DNA of 48,392 bases, taken from positions 1 through 48,392 of the forward strand of contig DBZL01000040.1 of assembly GCA_002311745.1 (NCBI GenBank), read 5' to 3'. The notes under the pieces are model-generated. The model did not search any database. It was given only the letters and a program-made list of their open reading frames with translations, and was not told the DNA's origin. The position numbers and the translations under genes are program-made. Positions 24,623 to 33,602 of the stretch are shown here, one piece after another. The stretch's first letter is position 1. Each line of letters opens with the position of its first letter. This stretch comes from Phycisphaerales bacterium UBA1161 (GTDB taxonomy: Bacteria; Planctomycetota; Phycisphaerae; Tepidisphaerales; Tepidisphaeraceae).

Positions 24623-27600
24623 TCACGAGCGCGATTGTTTTAGGCGTTCGGCAGGATCCTGCAACGTGCTGATGGCTGGACGTCGCGCCACCAACTTCGC
24701 CAGCAGAAATTTCCCCCATTCCAGCAATCCGGGCGTGAAATCCGAAGGATCTTGTTTAATCAATTCGATGAGGAAGGCCTCCAAGTGCGGCCCACGCTTG
24801 CCTGCCGATTCTATGAATGCGATTAGTTGGTCTAAATATTTTGGATGGTCCTGGCTTATGGCTAGACTTTCGCGAAGGACGTGCGATGCATCGGAAATGT
24901 CCCAACGTAGACTGTTGATTCTGAGACTGGAGGCTGCCTTTCCAAATACCTCGCCCCGCGCGCGGAGGCGCTCGATAAGGGCTTCAGGTACTCCTTGCAG
25001 AGCGTCGAGAGGTGGAAGAAATGAAAGTGCGCGGAGCACATTCCACCAGTCGTCGGATGCCAGCATCTGTCCCAAATTTGCGGAAAGCATCTCGTTCGCG
25101 TTAGAGGCTATCTCCGGCCAATCATGCCAAAACCAGTTGGTGAATGCACATGTACCTGCTTTCCCAAGGAGATCCCGCTTCTCCGCGGGGGTAAACGGAC
25201 CGAGAAGAATCGCAGCCAAGATTGGGGCCGTTATCGGGGCACCCTGTTCAGAGCAGGTCGTGATAAACCGCGCAATGACTTTATGGTTTGCCGCGCCCGA
25301 TTCGAGCACGGCCCGGTAAATACCGAAGCAACATAACCTTACGACGCGCTGTTGATTCCTTAGCTCCGGCCATTGGTTGAGTGCGTTAGCAAGTGCGTCG
25401 ACAAAGTCGAGCGGCCATGGACTTCCGTAGCTGAATATCCAACTGGCGTCCCGCAACATCGTTCCCTGGAATTCATCTGAAATGCGCAAAGCATCCTGGC
25501 TGCGCAACTGAGAAATTTTGATGCCATTTTCCTTCTGCTGTTCCCACCGAGTCCAGTCTGATTCCGTCCCTATATCGCCGGCATCGACTCTGCGAATGAT
25601 TTCGTCCCAGGAATGTCCAGCCTTTCTGGCCCGTACACAAACAGCGACCTGCCAAGGGTAGTATTGCCATGACTCACAGGCGGTGGAGTCAGGATCAATC
25701 CGAGAAATCGAAGCCAACTGTTTCACCAGATTCGCCTTAATAGGATCCTGAGCAAACGCTGAGATCGCCTGACAAACTTGCCACTCAGGGTGACCGTTGC
25801 GCAAGCTCGCGCCGTCGTATTGAATCGTTGCCCAAACCTCAAGGCTTTCTTGTCCGTTAATTCTAACGGAGAGTCCCGTTGCCTCTCTACCGAAGAGCAA
25901 TGGCCATTCTTGTGCAGCAGTGTTGTCGAATATGGCAACGAATTGTCGGAGGAATTCGGTTAGCAAACCCTTGTGCGGTTCGGACCTCCATGTATCGACA
26001 GCGAGAGAACGCAGCGGATAATTAACCGTGGTGCGGGCAAATTGGTCCCAGAACGCCGGAGGCGCGCCATCGAAATTGCGCCCATACCGCGCGACAAAGT
26101 CGTAGGCCTGAGGGACATCCCATGGGAAATGCCTCAATAACAACTCTTGCGCCCATGGCCTACCCGCCCCAGCAAGTTGTGCGCAGATGAGCCAACTGCG
26201 CTCGGGAATGGTGCCACCGGATGTTGCAAGGCTCCTTGAAAGCTCCTCCTTACACACTTCCTCGGCCTCGCCGGAGCATAACTCGTGAAATGCGAAAACA
26301 TCGGCTAAGTCACAAACTTCGAATCCACGGGCAGCACATCGTGCAATGATTCGAACGGAAGCGGGCCGGTGGCGTGCGGCACCGTCTTTCAACAATGCCA
26401 CCGCGATGCGCGATCCGGAAAGGATCGTTCGCTGAGCTGCATCGTCGGCAGCATCGTTCATCTCTTCACAGACCGCAATAATGGAGTCTATGAGTTCCTG
26501 CCGTTCGAAGAAGACACGTCCCGCTGCGAACAGGAAAACGTTACGCCAATAAGGGTATGGAGCAATATCGTGAAGTGTTCTTTGGATGCATAATTCACCG
26601 CCGTCGAAAAAATGTTCCGCTGCCATGAACTCTTGCAGCGTCCGAATTTCAAAACCAATCGCTTTTTCGGTCGTTCCGACAAGAAGAACTAGGCGGTCGG
26701 TAGCCGCCAAGCGTATGGCCTCAACCAGTTCACGCCGTTTCGCAGCATCGTCATGTCCACTGCTCTCCAGACGGCTGTCAACGATGTCTTCAAACTCCTT
26801 ATGAGTAAGCCGTGCGCTCGTCTGGCCGGCTGCGGCATTTCGCTTTTGAAGAACCCATCCCGCCCGGTGGTGGATCCAATGGATATCGGGCTCGTGACGG
26901 GCCAAAATGAGGGAAAATGGAGTTCCACGTTCCTTCTCCCGGCGATAGATCACGTCGTAGTAATCGTGGAACAATTTCCACCGCTGCTCGGGTGGCTCGC
27001 CCCCGCCCTCGATCAAGGCGAGCATAATGGTCACCTGGAGGGGCGACTGCATTAGCCGAGCTGTGGCGGGGTTCGCCGTAGCCTTTTTCAATGTAGAAGT
27101 TAGCTCATCGACACGTGTGGGCTGGCCCGGGTGCCTCGCGGTGGCCAATCGCAAGCCATATTCCAGGGCCTGCTCGGGGTCGAGCGGTGCGAGTGAGACA
27201 TGGCGGTATAGCGACGGATCGAACTCTTCTGAATACCCTTGAGGACGGGTAGTGGCAAGCACTACTAGATCAGCATCCACGTCATGTGCTTCCACACTGA
27301 CGAAATCCCGAATGACCTGCATCACCTGTTGGCGGTTGCTGGAAGCAGGCACTTCATCAAGCCCATCTAGCACCAACACCCAAGGGTAAGCACCTAACCA
27401 GCGACGAAAGTCCGCTGGTCTGACGGTTGAATTCGTGCGATCCCCAATACGTTTGACTAGATATTCAAATAGCCCTTTGACTCGGTTGTCATCGGTGGCG
27501 ACCAATCGAGCCGCTAGATCCTTCAAATCGACTCTGAGGGGGTATCTGCGAGCGCAGACCGTTGGCAGCCCGTGAGACATCTCCCCGATTCGCTCAAGTG

Positions 27601-28654
27601 CCTGAGAAACCTCTGGTGAGAAAGGTCCTCCGGCAGCCCGCAATAATGCAGCTCGCAACAGTTGGCAGGCAAACTGTCCGACTGTTGTCTTTCCCTGGCC
27701 CGGGCCCCCAACCAGCACGATGCGCCCCAGCTGATCCTTGGCTGAGCCTTCGCGTGGCGTTTGCCGGTACCTGCGTGAAGGCTTTAGCACCTGCCGACTT
27801 TCCTCGAAGAATAGGTTAAGAAAGGTGCGTGGCGGTCCTTGCTCAACTTTCTCGCCTTCCGTTTGTTCCACATCCGGGTTGCTTGGCTGTGAACGCGAAA
27901 ACTTGTCTTCGCGCAAAAGTTCCGCCGGACGCGGCGGATCAATCGGCAGATCCACGAAAACGGCGCAGAGCGGTATGCTCTTGGCGTCGGTGTAGCCCCC
28001 TTGCCCCAGGCGCGCGTATTGGTCATCCAGCAGCTCGGATTCGAGGTAGCGCCGAATTGTGGACAGGAAATCGGTCTTGTCCAACTCCAGTACCTTCATC
28101 ATCTCAGAAAGCACATCACCGGGCAGCAGCCAAGCGGTGTAGGTAGTGCGCACTCCGGGTATTGCATCCAGGAATCGACGGATCTGATCCCCGTCCCAGA
28201 TGGCATAGTCTTTGAGGCCGTGGGACTTCTTGAACCCATTAAGAATCGCTCGCACCCGATCCTTGCCGCCCTTCTTTGCAACCGGGCTCAAGACGAGATT
28301 GGTAGCGAAGATGTAGTACTCAGGGCAAACACGCTCCCCTAGAGGAACCTGCTTCTTCTCTCTTGGTCTGGGCTTTAGTTTGGCGAACTCCGACTTCAGT
28401 TGCTTGATTGCCCAGTCTGCATTCTTCTTCGCCTCCGAATCTGGCAGTTGGCGGAACTTTGCCTGCACGATGCCGTATCCGCTCCAGCTCTTCGTTGCCG
28501 GATACCTGATTGGTCCGTCAAAGATGGCCTCGCGCCCACCATCAGGGCCATCACCGAAGATCATCAGTTGAGGCCCGATGATCTCTAGCCCGATGGCTTG
28601 GATCAATTGCTCAAAAGATCGCGTGTTCAGGCGTTCAAGTTGGTAATCCTGCAT
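24623..28654 (-). CDS. Mrr-like nuclease-NACHT STAND protein (probable anti-phage defence)
   Basis: 1343 residues. The N-terminus (1-100) resembles a PD-(D/E)xK Mrr-type nuclease: GDGPDGGREAIF with D38, then IVQAKF with Q64 and K66. Residues 110-180 resemble the linker found before NACHT in related proteins. The NACHT NTPase has Walker A GGPGQGKTT (316-324), Walker B VLVLDGLDEVP (426-436) and ATTRPQGY (467-474); a winged-helix segment includes IRTLQEFMAAEHFF. The C-terminal roughly 800 residues are predominantly helical and probably the sensor. Known relatives (Avs, bNACHT) detect phage proteins and then degrade nucleic acid. Base composition is visibly lower in GC than its neighbours, suggesting transfer. 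No partner gene adjoins it. Confidence 0.88.
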   Translation of the reverse strand: MQDYQLERLNTRSFEQLIQAIGLEIIGPQLMIFGDGPDGGREAIFDGPIRYPATKSWSGYGIVQAKFRQLPDSEAKKNADWAIKQLKSEFAKLKPRPREKKQVPLGERVCPEYYIFATNLVLSPVAKKGGKDRVRAILNGFKKSHGLKDYAIWDGDQIRRFLDAIPGVRTTYTAWLLPGDVLSEMMKVLELDKTDFLSTIRRYLESELLDDQYARLGQGGYTDAKSIPLCAVFVDLPIDPPRPAELLREDKFSRSQPSNPDVEQTEGEKVEQGPPRTFLNLFFEESRQVLKPSRRYRQTPREGSAKDQLGRIVLVGGPGQGKTTVGQFACQLLRAALLRAAGGPFSPEVSQALERIGEMSHGLPTVCARRYPLRVDLKDLAARLVATDDNRVKGLFEYLVKRIGDRTNSTVRPADFRRWLGAYPWVLVLDGLDEVPASSNRQQVMQVIRDFVSVEAHDVDADLVVLATTRPQGYSEEFDPSLYRHVSLAPLDPEQALEYGLRLATARHPGQPTRVDELTSTLKKATANPATARLMQSPLQVTIMLALIEGGGEPPEQRWKLFHDYYDVIYRREKERGTPFSLILARHEPDIHWIHHRAGWVLQKRNAAAGQTSARLTHKEFEDIVDSRLESSGHDDAAKRRELVEAIRLAATDRLVLLVGTTEKAIGFEIRTLQEFMAAEHFFDGGELCIQRTLHDIAPYPYWRNVFLFAAGRVFFERQELIDSIIAVCEEMNDAADDAAQRTILSGSRIAVALLKDGAARHRPASVRIIARCAARGFEVCDLADVFAFHELCSGEAEEVCKEELSRSLATSGGTIPERSWLICAQLAGAGRPWAQELLLRHFPWDVPQAYDFVARYGRNFDGAPPAFWDQFARTTVNYPLRSLAVDTWRSEPHKGLLTEFLRQFVAIFDNTAAQEWPLLFGREATGLSVRINGQESLEVWATIQYDGASLRNGHPEWQVCQAISAFAQDPIKANLVKQLASISRIDPDSTACESWQYYPWQVAVCVRARKAGHSWDEIIRRVDAGDIGTESDWTRWEQQKENGIKISQLRSQDALRISDEFQGTMLRDASWIFSYGSPWPLDFVDALANALNQWPELRNQQRVVRLCCFGIYRAVLESGAANHKVIARFITTCSEQGAPITAPILAAILLGPFTPAEKRDLLGKAGTCAFTNWFWHDWPEIASNANEMLSANLGQMLASDDWWNVLRALSFLPPLDALQGVPEALIERLRARGEVFGKAASSLRINSLRWDISDASHVLRESLAISQDHPKYLDQLIAFIESAGKRGPHLEAFLIELIKQDPSDFTPGLLEWGKFLLAKLVARRPAISTLQDPAERLKQSRS

Positions 28655-29040
28655 AGGACCCTAGCTGCCATGAGATAAGTTTTGAGTGTCGTAGGTCCGC
28701 CGCGCCGCCCCTTCAGACCCTGATTCCCACGCTGCACTTCCGACGGCGTGGCATCCCTGAATGACAGGGAATTTATCTGTCTGCGTCTGTATCTTAATCT
28801 CTGGCAAGAAATCTGCCACGCTGATCCTGCGAAATATGTGGCGGTAAGAGGACTAGACCCTCACCCTTGGCCCTCTCCCGGCGTACAGGTCGAGGGTGAA
28901 AAGAAGTGCGCGGAAAGGGAGAAGGGGCGTTGAGGTAATGGAGAGGTCGGACAAGCGGGGGCTGAAGGACGGTTGAGGGCTGCCTGATGCTAGGAAGTTG
29001 CTGGTTGCGAGTTGCGAGTTAGCGCGCCCGGCGCGGGGAT
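28655..29040. other. intergenic region; single copy of a CCCTCTCCC-type palindrome
   Basis: No gene is supported. At 28857-28900 lies ACCCTCACCC...CCCTCTCCCGGCGTAC...GAGGGTGA, a weak inverted repeat related to the pair at 33262-33395. The region marks the boundary between the lower-GC NACHT gene and the GC-rich esterase operon. Confidence 0.55.
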
Positions 29041-29919
29041 TCATTTGTTGACCAAACCGTGGGTTTTTAGCCAGGCGGCGGCGAGGGTGGTCCATTGGCT
29101 AAGCTGCGGATCATCTTCGGCCAGGGCGAAGCCGTGCTTGCCGTGCTGGAAGATGTGCAGCTCGGCCGGCACCTTCTTGACGCGACAAGCCTGGAAAAAT
29201 TGCAGGCTGTTTTCCACGGGGACGGTCCGATCGTCGGCGGTATGCACCAGGAAACAGGGCGGCGTCTGTGCCGTGACGTGCAGATCGGTCGAGGCAAGCT
29301 GCTCCAACTGCAAATCCGGATGATCGCCCAACAGATTCTTTCGCGATCTGGCGTGGGCGTAAGGATCGACCATGGTAATCACCGGATAAACCAGCAGCAC
29401 CGCGTCGGGGCGGGAGCTGATCCGATCGACGGGATCGGGCGCGTCCGGCTGGCCGGCGTCAAAAGAGGTTGCGGCGCTGGAAGCGACGTGACCGCCGGCG
29501 GAAAAGCCCAGCACGCCAATGCGGTTGGGATCGACGTTCCATTGCGAAGCGCGCGATCGCACCAATCGAATCGCCCGCTGCACGTCCTGCACCGCGGCGG
29601 GGTAATGATATCTGGGCGAGATGCGATATTTCAGAACAAAACTGGTGATTCCCATGGAGCCGAGCCACTGGGCGGCCGGCGGGCCCTCGCGCATGGACAG
29701 GTGCTCGTAGGCTCCGCCCGGGCACACGATGATCGCGGCGCCGCTGGCTTTTCCCGCGGAGGGGCGATAAAGGGTCAAGGTCGGAATATCCTGGTCCGCC
29801 GATCCCAGAGCGCCGGGGGCGTCGTGGTCCCAGAGACGCATGGGCGGGGCGTCCACGCGGCATTGGCAGCCACATGCCGCCAGGGTGAAAAACGCCGCAT
29901 AGAGCAGGGAAATCTTCAT
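29041..29919 (-). CDS. exported alpha/beta-hydrolase (acetyl-ester hydrolase type)
   Basis: 292 residues. An N-terminal signal with LTLAACGCQC suggests a lipoprotein. The core has the oxyanion stretch IIVCPGGAYEHLS, the nucleophile elbow GFSAGGH, an Asp in HTADDRTVP and His in GKHGF, a complete triad. The best match in memory is the family of acetyl-xylan-esterase-like or BD-FAE hydrolases, which remove acetyl groups from plant or algal glycans. It ends the operon 33250-29041 behind an M29 aminopeptidase and a GH2 lipoprotein, 37 bases apart, so a role in glycan breakdown is likely. Confidence 0.85.
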   Translation of the reverse strand: MKISLLYAAFFTLAACGCQCRVDAPPMRLWDHDAPGALGSADQDIPTLTLYRPSAGKASGAAIIVCPGGAYEHLSMREGPPAAQWLGSMGITSFVLKYRISPRYHYPAAVQDVQRAIRLVRSRASQWNVDPNRIGVLGFSAGGHVASSAATSFDAGQPDAPDPVDRISSRPDAVLLVYPVITMVDPYAHARSRKNLLGDHPDLQLEQLASTDLHVTAQTPPCFLVHTADDRTVPVENSLQFFQACRVKKVPAELHIFQHGKHGFALAEDDPQLSQWTTLAAAWLKTHGLVNK

Positions 29920-29927
29920 GCATGGGT

Positions 29928-29947
29928 CCGCGGGCTCACGCCCGCGG
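29928..29947. repeat. short GC palindrome in the operon gap
   Basis: CCGCGGG (29928-29934), loop CTCACG, CCCGCGG (29941-29947). It almost fills the gap between the M29 and esterase genes and ends about nine bases before the esterase ATG. It might slow translation or stabilise the upstream mRNA; no U-tract, so not a typical terminator. Confidence 0.7.
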
Positions 29948-29956
29948 CTGTCAAAG

Positions 29957-31075
29957 CTATTTGAGGTTTTCCGGGTTGAGGCCGCGGAGCTCGCGGAGGA
30001 CGAATCGGCCGCTCTTGCGGATCAGCTTGTCGTCGAACCAAATTTCCCCGCCGCCGACGTCCGGAGTTTGACGCATCACCAGGTCCCAGTGGATGGCGCT
30101 CTTGTTGCCGTTGTTGGCCTCGTCGTAGCAGTTGCCCGGCGTGAAATGGATGCTGCCGGCGATCTTCTCGTCGAACAGAATGTCCTTCATCGGCTTGACG
30201 CAATAGGGGTTGAATCCGATGGCGAACTCGCCCACGTAACGCGCACCGGCGTCGGTGTCGAGGACCTCGTTGAGCTTGTCGGAGGCGGTGCTGGTGGCGT
30301 GGACGACGCGGCCGTTTTTGAATTGAAGGCGCACGTCGTTGTGCGTGGCGCCGCGGTAGATGGTGGGGCAGTTGAAGCGGATGACGCCGTTGACGCTGTC
30401 GCGCACCGGCGCGGTGAACATTTCGCCATCCGGGATGTTGACGCGGCCGTCGCAGGGGATGGCGGGGATGTTTTTGATGCTGAAGGTCAAGTCGGTGTCG
30501 GCCGGCCCGAGCAGGTGCACGCGGTCGGTGCGCTGCATGAGCCGTTTGAGCGGCTGCATGGCCCGGCTCATCCTGGCGTAATCCAGGGTGCAGACGTTGA
30601 AATAAAAATCCTCGAAGGCCTCGGTGCTCATCTCGGCCATCTGGGCCATGGAGGGATGCGGCCAGCGCAGCACGCACCAGCGCGTCTTGCGGATGCGCAC
30701 GTCGGTATGCACCTTTTTCCACACCGTCGCCTCGTAGAGCTTCTGCTTTTGGGCCGGGACGTCGGACATTTCCGAAATGTTGGAGCTGCCGCGGGCGCCG
30801 ATGTAGCACTGGACGTTCTGCATCTGGAGTTTTTCCACGCGGGCGATCAGGTCCCACTGGGGGCGGCGGCCGACGCGCATCAGGGCGCGAGTGATTTGAT
30901 TGCTCTTGAGCAAGACCAGGGGATGTCCGCCGGCGGCGGCCGCGTGGTGAACCAGGGCCGCGACAAATTCGTGCGGCACGTCGATGGCCTCGATGAGGAT
31001 TTTTTCGCCTTTTTTGAGGGCGCAGGAATATCGGATGAGCATCCGTGCCAACTTATCGGCGCGCGGATCGAGCAT
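29957..31075 (-). CDS. M29-family metallo-aminopeptidase
   Basis: 372 residues, no signal peptide. It matches the thermophilic M29 aminopeptidase family (AmpS/PepS-like): a Rossmann-like N-domain and a C-domain with candidate metal ligands in PDGEMFTAP, YVGEFAIGFN, GSIHFTPGNC and SAIHWDLVM. It removes N-terminal residues from peptides in the cytoplasm. GGAG lies six bases before the ATG. Only nine bases separate it from the GH2 stop, so the two are co-transcribed, although their substrates differ. Confidence 0.9.
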   Translation of the reverse strand: MLDPRADKLARMLIRYSCALKKGEKILIEAIDVPHEFVAALVHHAAAAGGHPLVLLKSNQITRALMRVGRRPQWDLIARVEKLQMQNVQCYIGARGSSNISEMSDVPAQKQKLYEATVWKKVHTDVRIRKTRWCVLRWPHPSMAQMAEMSTEAFEDFYFNVCTLDYARMSRAMQPLKRLMQRTDRVHLLGPADTDLTFSIKNIPAIPCDGRVNIPDGEMFTAPVRDSVNGVIRFNCPTIYRGATHNDVRLQFKNGRVVHATSTASDKLNEVLDTDAGARYVGEFAIGFNPYCVKPMKDILFDEKIAGSIHFTPGNCYDEANNGNKSAIHWDLVMRQTPDVGGGEIWFDDKLIRKSGRFVLRELRGLNPENLK

Positions 31076-31084
31076 GGGTTTCTC

Positions 31085-33250
31085 CTATTCCGGCTGAGTC
31101 GCCGGTTCCGGCAGGGCATAGCGCGTCGTGGCGGGCCGCGTCGCCGGAACCGCTGAAATCGTCCAAGCGCATGAATCGGTGTACTGTCGGGCGTTTTTTT
31201 GGCCGAGGGCCTGCACCCAGCACGTTCCCAGTTGCAGCGGCACGTCGCGCCAGGCAAAGACGTGATCCGCGCTGCTCTGGGCGCCCAGGGATTTGCCGTT
31301 GACGAACAGCTCGACGCTGTCGCAGTTGGAATACACCTTGAGATCGGCCGGGCCCGGCGGCCGCGGATTGAATCGCCTGGAGGTGATGTACACGAACGGC
31401 TCGCTGCTCCACTGGGCCTTGTAAAAATAGAACGCGTCCTTCTTGATCTTGCGGTCGGCGGTGACCAGGCCCTTGTCGTTGCGGCCGGCGTGATCGCCTT
31501 CATGGCGCGCGTCGCTGGCAAAATCGAACATACACCAGACGTACGTTCCCCAAATCCAGGGTCGCTGCTTCATGGCCAGATACGCGGCTTCATGGGTGGC
31601 CGCCTGCCATTCTTCGGGATGCCAGGGGCCAAGGGTGTACGGCCGGCTGGTGGGCGGCTCGTGCTGGATGACGCTGGCGCCCGCGCCGTACTCGCTGATG
31701 CCGATGGCGCGGTTTGGATGTTGCGCGTGAACGGTGTCGAGCCACACCGGCCAGTCCGCCGCCGTGGGGCGGTACCATCCGAAGTAGCGGTTGAAGGCGG
31801 TGATGTCCGGAACCCAGACCACCGGATGCCACGTCGGCAAGTGCGAGGCCGCCACGGTGAGCCGGTGCGGATCAAGCCGATGCGCCAACTCGTTGAGCCG
31901 GCTGACCAGCGGCCAATCGGTTCTGGTGCGCGGGCCCAGCTCGTTGTAAAGGCTCCAGAAAAAAATGGACGGATGGTTGTAATTCTGCTTGATCAATTCG
32001 CGGAGCTGCTGGGCGGCGTTTTCGCTGAATGCGGTGGAGTCGGTGATGTCGTTCACCAGGGCCAATTCCGCCCAGACGGCGATGCCCTTGCGGTCGCACA
32101 GCGCGTATTCGTACTCAGGATGCTGGTAATGCGCCAGTCGCACGGCGGTGCAGCCAATATCGTCGATGAAACTGTAATTGCGTTCGATCTCGGCCGGCCT
32201 GATGGCCCAGCCCCTGTCCAGATAATCCTGGTGCACGCAGACGCCGTGCAACGGGTAGGAGCGGCCGTTGAGATAAAAGCCGGAGTTCGGATCGACGCGG
32301 AAATGCCGCAGACCCAGGGGCTGATCGACGAGATCGACGGTCCGGCCGCCGTCAGCCAGCTCGACGATCGCGCGATACAAATAGGGATCGTCGCGGCCGT
32401 TCCACAGGTGCGGCTGGCGAACCACCAGGGTTGTCCGAGCCTCGGCGGTGCCGCGGGCGGGGATGGACTGCTGGGCCGTGCCCGCCGCGACCTGACGCCC
32501 GCCGGCATCCGCGATCGAGCAACGCACGGCAACGCTGCGGGACCGGCCCAGATCGTTACGAAGCTCGACCGTGACCTGGACCGTCGCTGAATCCGAATCC
32601 ACCTGAACCGGCGTGAGATACACCCCCGGCGAGGCGTCGTCCGTCGGCGAAATGCACAGCGGATTCAGCGTCAGCAGATGCACGTTGCGATAAAGTCCGC
32701 CGCAGATGTTGAAGTCGCCGACCAGCGGCGGAACGTCCGGCGATTTGGCGTTGTCCACGCGGACGGCGATCACGTTGTCGCCGCGGTGCACCAGGGGCGT
32801 GATGTTGAAGCAGAACGCCGCGAACGCGCCCCGATGCTCGCCGGCCTTCTGGCCGTTGACGTACACCTGCGCCATCAGAGCGGCGCCTTCGAATCGCAAA
32901 TACACTTGCCGCCCGTCAATCTCCGAGCCCAGCGGCAAATGCAACCGATACCACGCGGGGCCGCGGTAATAGTTGTCTCCCCCATCCTGGCCGTCCAGGG
33001 CGTTGTAGGTGTGCGGCAGATCGACGCTTTGCCAATGGGAGTCGTCAAGCAGAGGCGCCTGCGCCCCGGCGACGTCCTGGCGCACAAAACGCCAGCCGTC
33101 GCTGAGCACTCGATCCTGACTTATCGGCTGGCCCACCGGGTGCGCAGCGCAGCCCATGCCCGCGAGCATCAGCACGCCTGCGATCAAGGCGACGGCTTTG
33201 TGCACGACCGCGGGCGCCCCATTTTTCGGGCGCGCATAAATTGAAGCCAC
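31085..33250 (-). CDS. exported GH2 glycoside hydrolase (beta-galactosidase-like lipoprotein)
   Basis: 721 residues from a GTG preceded by AGAGGT. A signal segment ends in a lipobox (LAGMGC, Cys34). The order is GH2 sugar-binding domain (about 50-200), Ig-like domain (200-310), then a TIM barrel with the acid/base Glu in WSLYNELG (E437) and the nucleophile in GISEYGAG (E520), and a C-terminal Ig-like domain with LFVNGKSLG. It should release beta-linked galactose or a related sugar from the cell surface. It heads the three-gene operon with the aminopeptidase and esterase. Confidence 0.92.
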   Translation of the reverse strand: MASIYARPKNGAPAVVHKAVALIAGVLMLAGMGCAAHPVGQPISQDRVLSDGWRFVRQDVAGAQAPLLDDSHWQSVDLPHTYNALDGQDGGDNYYRGPAWYRLHLPLGSEIDGRQVYLRFEGAALMAQVYVNGQKAGEHRGAFAAFCFNITPLVHRGDNVIAVRVDNAKSPDVPPLVGDFNICGGLYRNVHLLTLNPLCISPTDDASPGVYLTPVQVDSDSATVQVTVELRNDLGRSRSVAVRCSIADAGGRQVAAGTAQQSIPARGTAEARTTLVVRQPHLWNGRDDPYLYRAIVELADGGRTVDLVDQPLGLRHFRVDPNSGFYLNGRSYPLHGVCVHQDYLDRGWAIRPAEIERNYSFIDDIGCTAVRLAHYQHPEYEYALCDRKGIAVWAELALVNDITDSTAFSENAAQQLRELIKQNYNHPSIFFWSLYNELGPRTRTDWPLVSRLNELAHRLDPHRLTVAASHLPTWHPVVWVPDITAFNRYFGWYRPTAADWPVWLDTVHAQHPNRAIGISEYGAGASVIQHEPPTSRPYTLGPWHPEEWQAATHEAAYLAMKQRPWIWGTYVWCMFDFASDARHEGDHAGRNDKGLVTADRKIKKDAFYFYKAQWSSEPFVYITSRRFNPRPPGPADLKVYSNCDSVELFVNGKSLGAQSSADHVFAWRDVPLQLGTCWVQALGQKNARQYTDSCAWTISAVPATRPATTRYALPEPATQPE

Positions 33251-33261
33251 GTGACCTCTTT

Positions 33262-33395
33262 CCCTCCCCCGGTACGCCGGGGGAGGGTTGGGTGGGGGCT
33301 CGATGGTGGCAAGGATGATTTCGCGCCGGTTATCCAGTGCCGCTCGAACAGAACCCCCACCTCGTTCCTCCCCCTGCGTACAGAGGGAGGAGGAA
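33262..33395. repeat. pair of CCCTCCCCC palindromes in inverted orientation
   Basis: First unit: CCCTCCCCCGG (33262-33272), loop TACG, CCGGGGGAGGG (33277-33287), followed by TTGGGTGGGGG. Second unit at about 33354-33395 is the reverse arrangement, CCCCCAC then CCTCCCCC...GGGAGGAGG. They sit upstream of the GH2 gene and the tRNA gene. This is a widespread type of intergenic repeat; no gene lies in 33251-33495. Confidence 0.75.
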
Positions 33396-33495
33396 AAATG
33401 GGTCGCCCGAATTTTTGGGCACGTCCGCACGACCGTTCCCATCCCTTGCGGCGTTGCTTTCACCGGCCTGCTGTTTTACAGTATTTGGAAGAAAA

Positions 33496-33569
33496 GGGCG
33501 ATTAGCTCAGTTGGCCAGAGCGTACGGATCACACCCGTAAGGTCACAGGTTCGAGCCCTGTATCGCCCA
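33496..33569 (+). tRNA. tRNA-Val (anticodon CAC)
   Basis: A complete cloverleaf: acceptor GGGCGAT/ATCGCCC, D-stem GCTC/GAGC, anticodon stem TACGG/CCGTA with loop ATCACAC (anticodon CAC at 33530-33532, reading GUG), variable loop AGGTC, T-stem ACAGG/CCTGT with TTCGAGC, discriminator A at 33569. CCA is not encoded. The GT9 gene begins 34 bases downstream. Confidence 0.97.
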
Positions 33570-33602
33570 TGCGAAGCGAGTCCCGCCGAACCATGGCTCT
33601 CC

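Noticed and set aside
29928..29947. Intrinsic terminator in the GH2-M29-esterase operon
   Set aside because: The stem has no following U-tract and lies nine bases before the esterase start, so it is more likely a small dispersed palindrome.
31085..33463. Longer GH2 start at 33463
   Set aside because: The extra 71 residues are read through the CCCTCCCCC palindromes, whereas the GTG at 33250 has an SD and leads directly to a lipoprotein signal.
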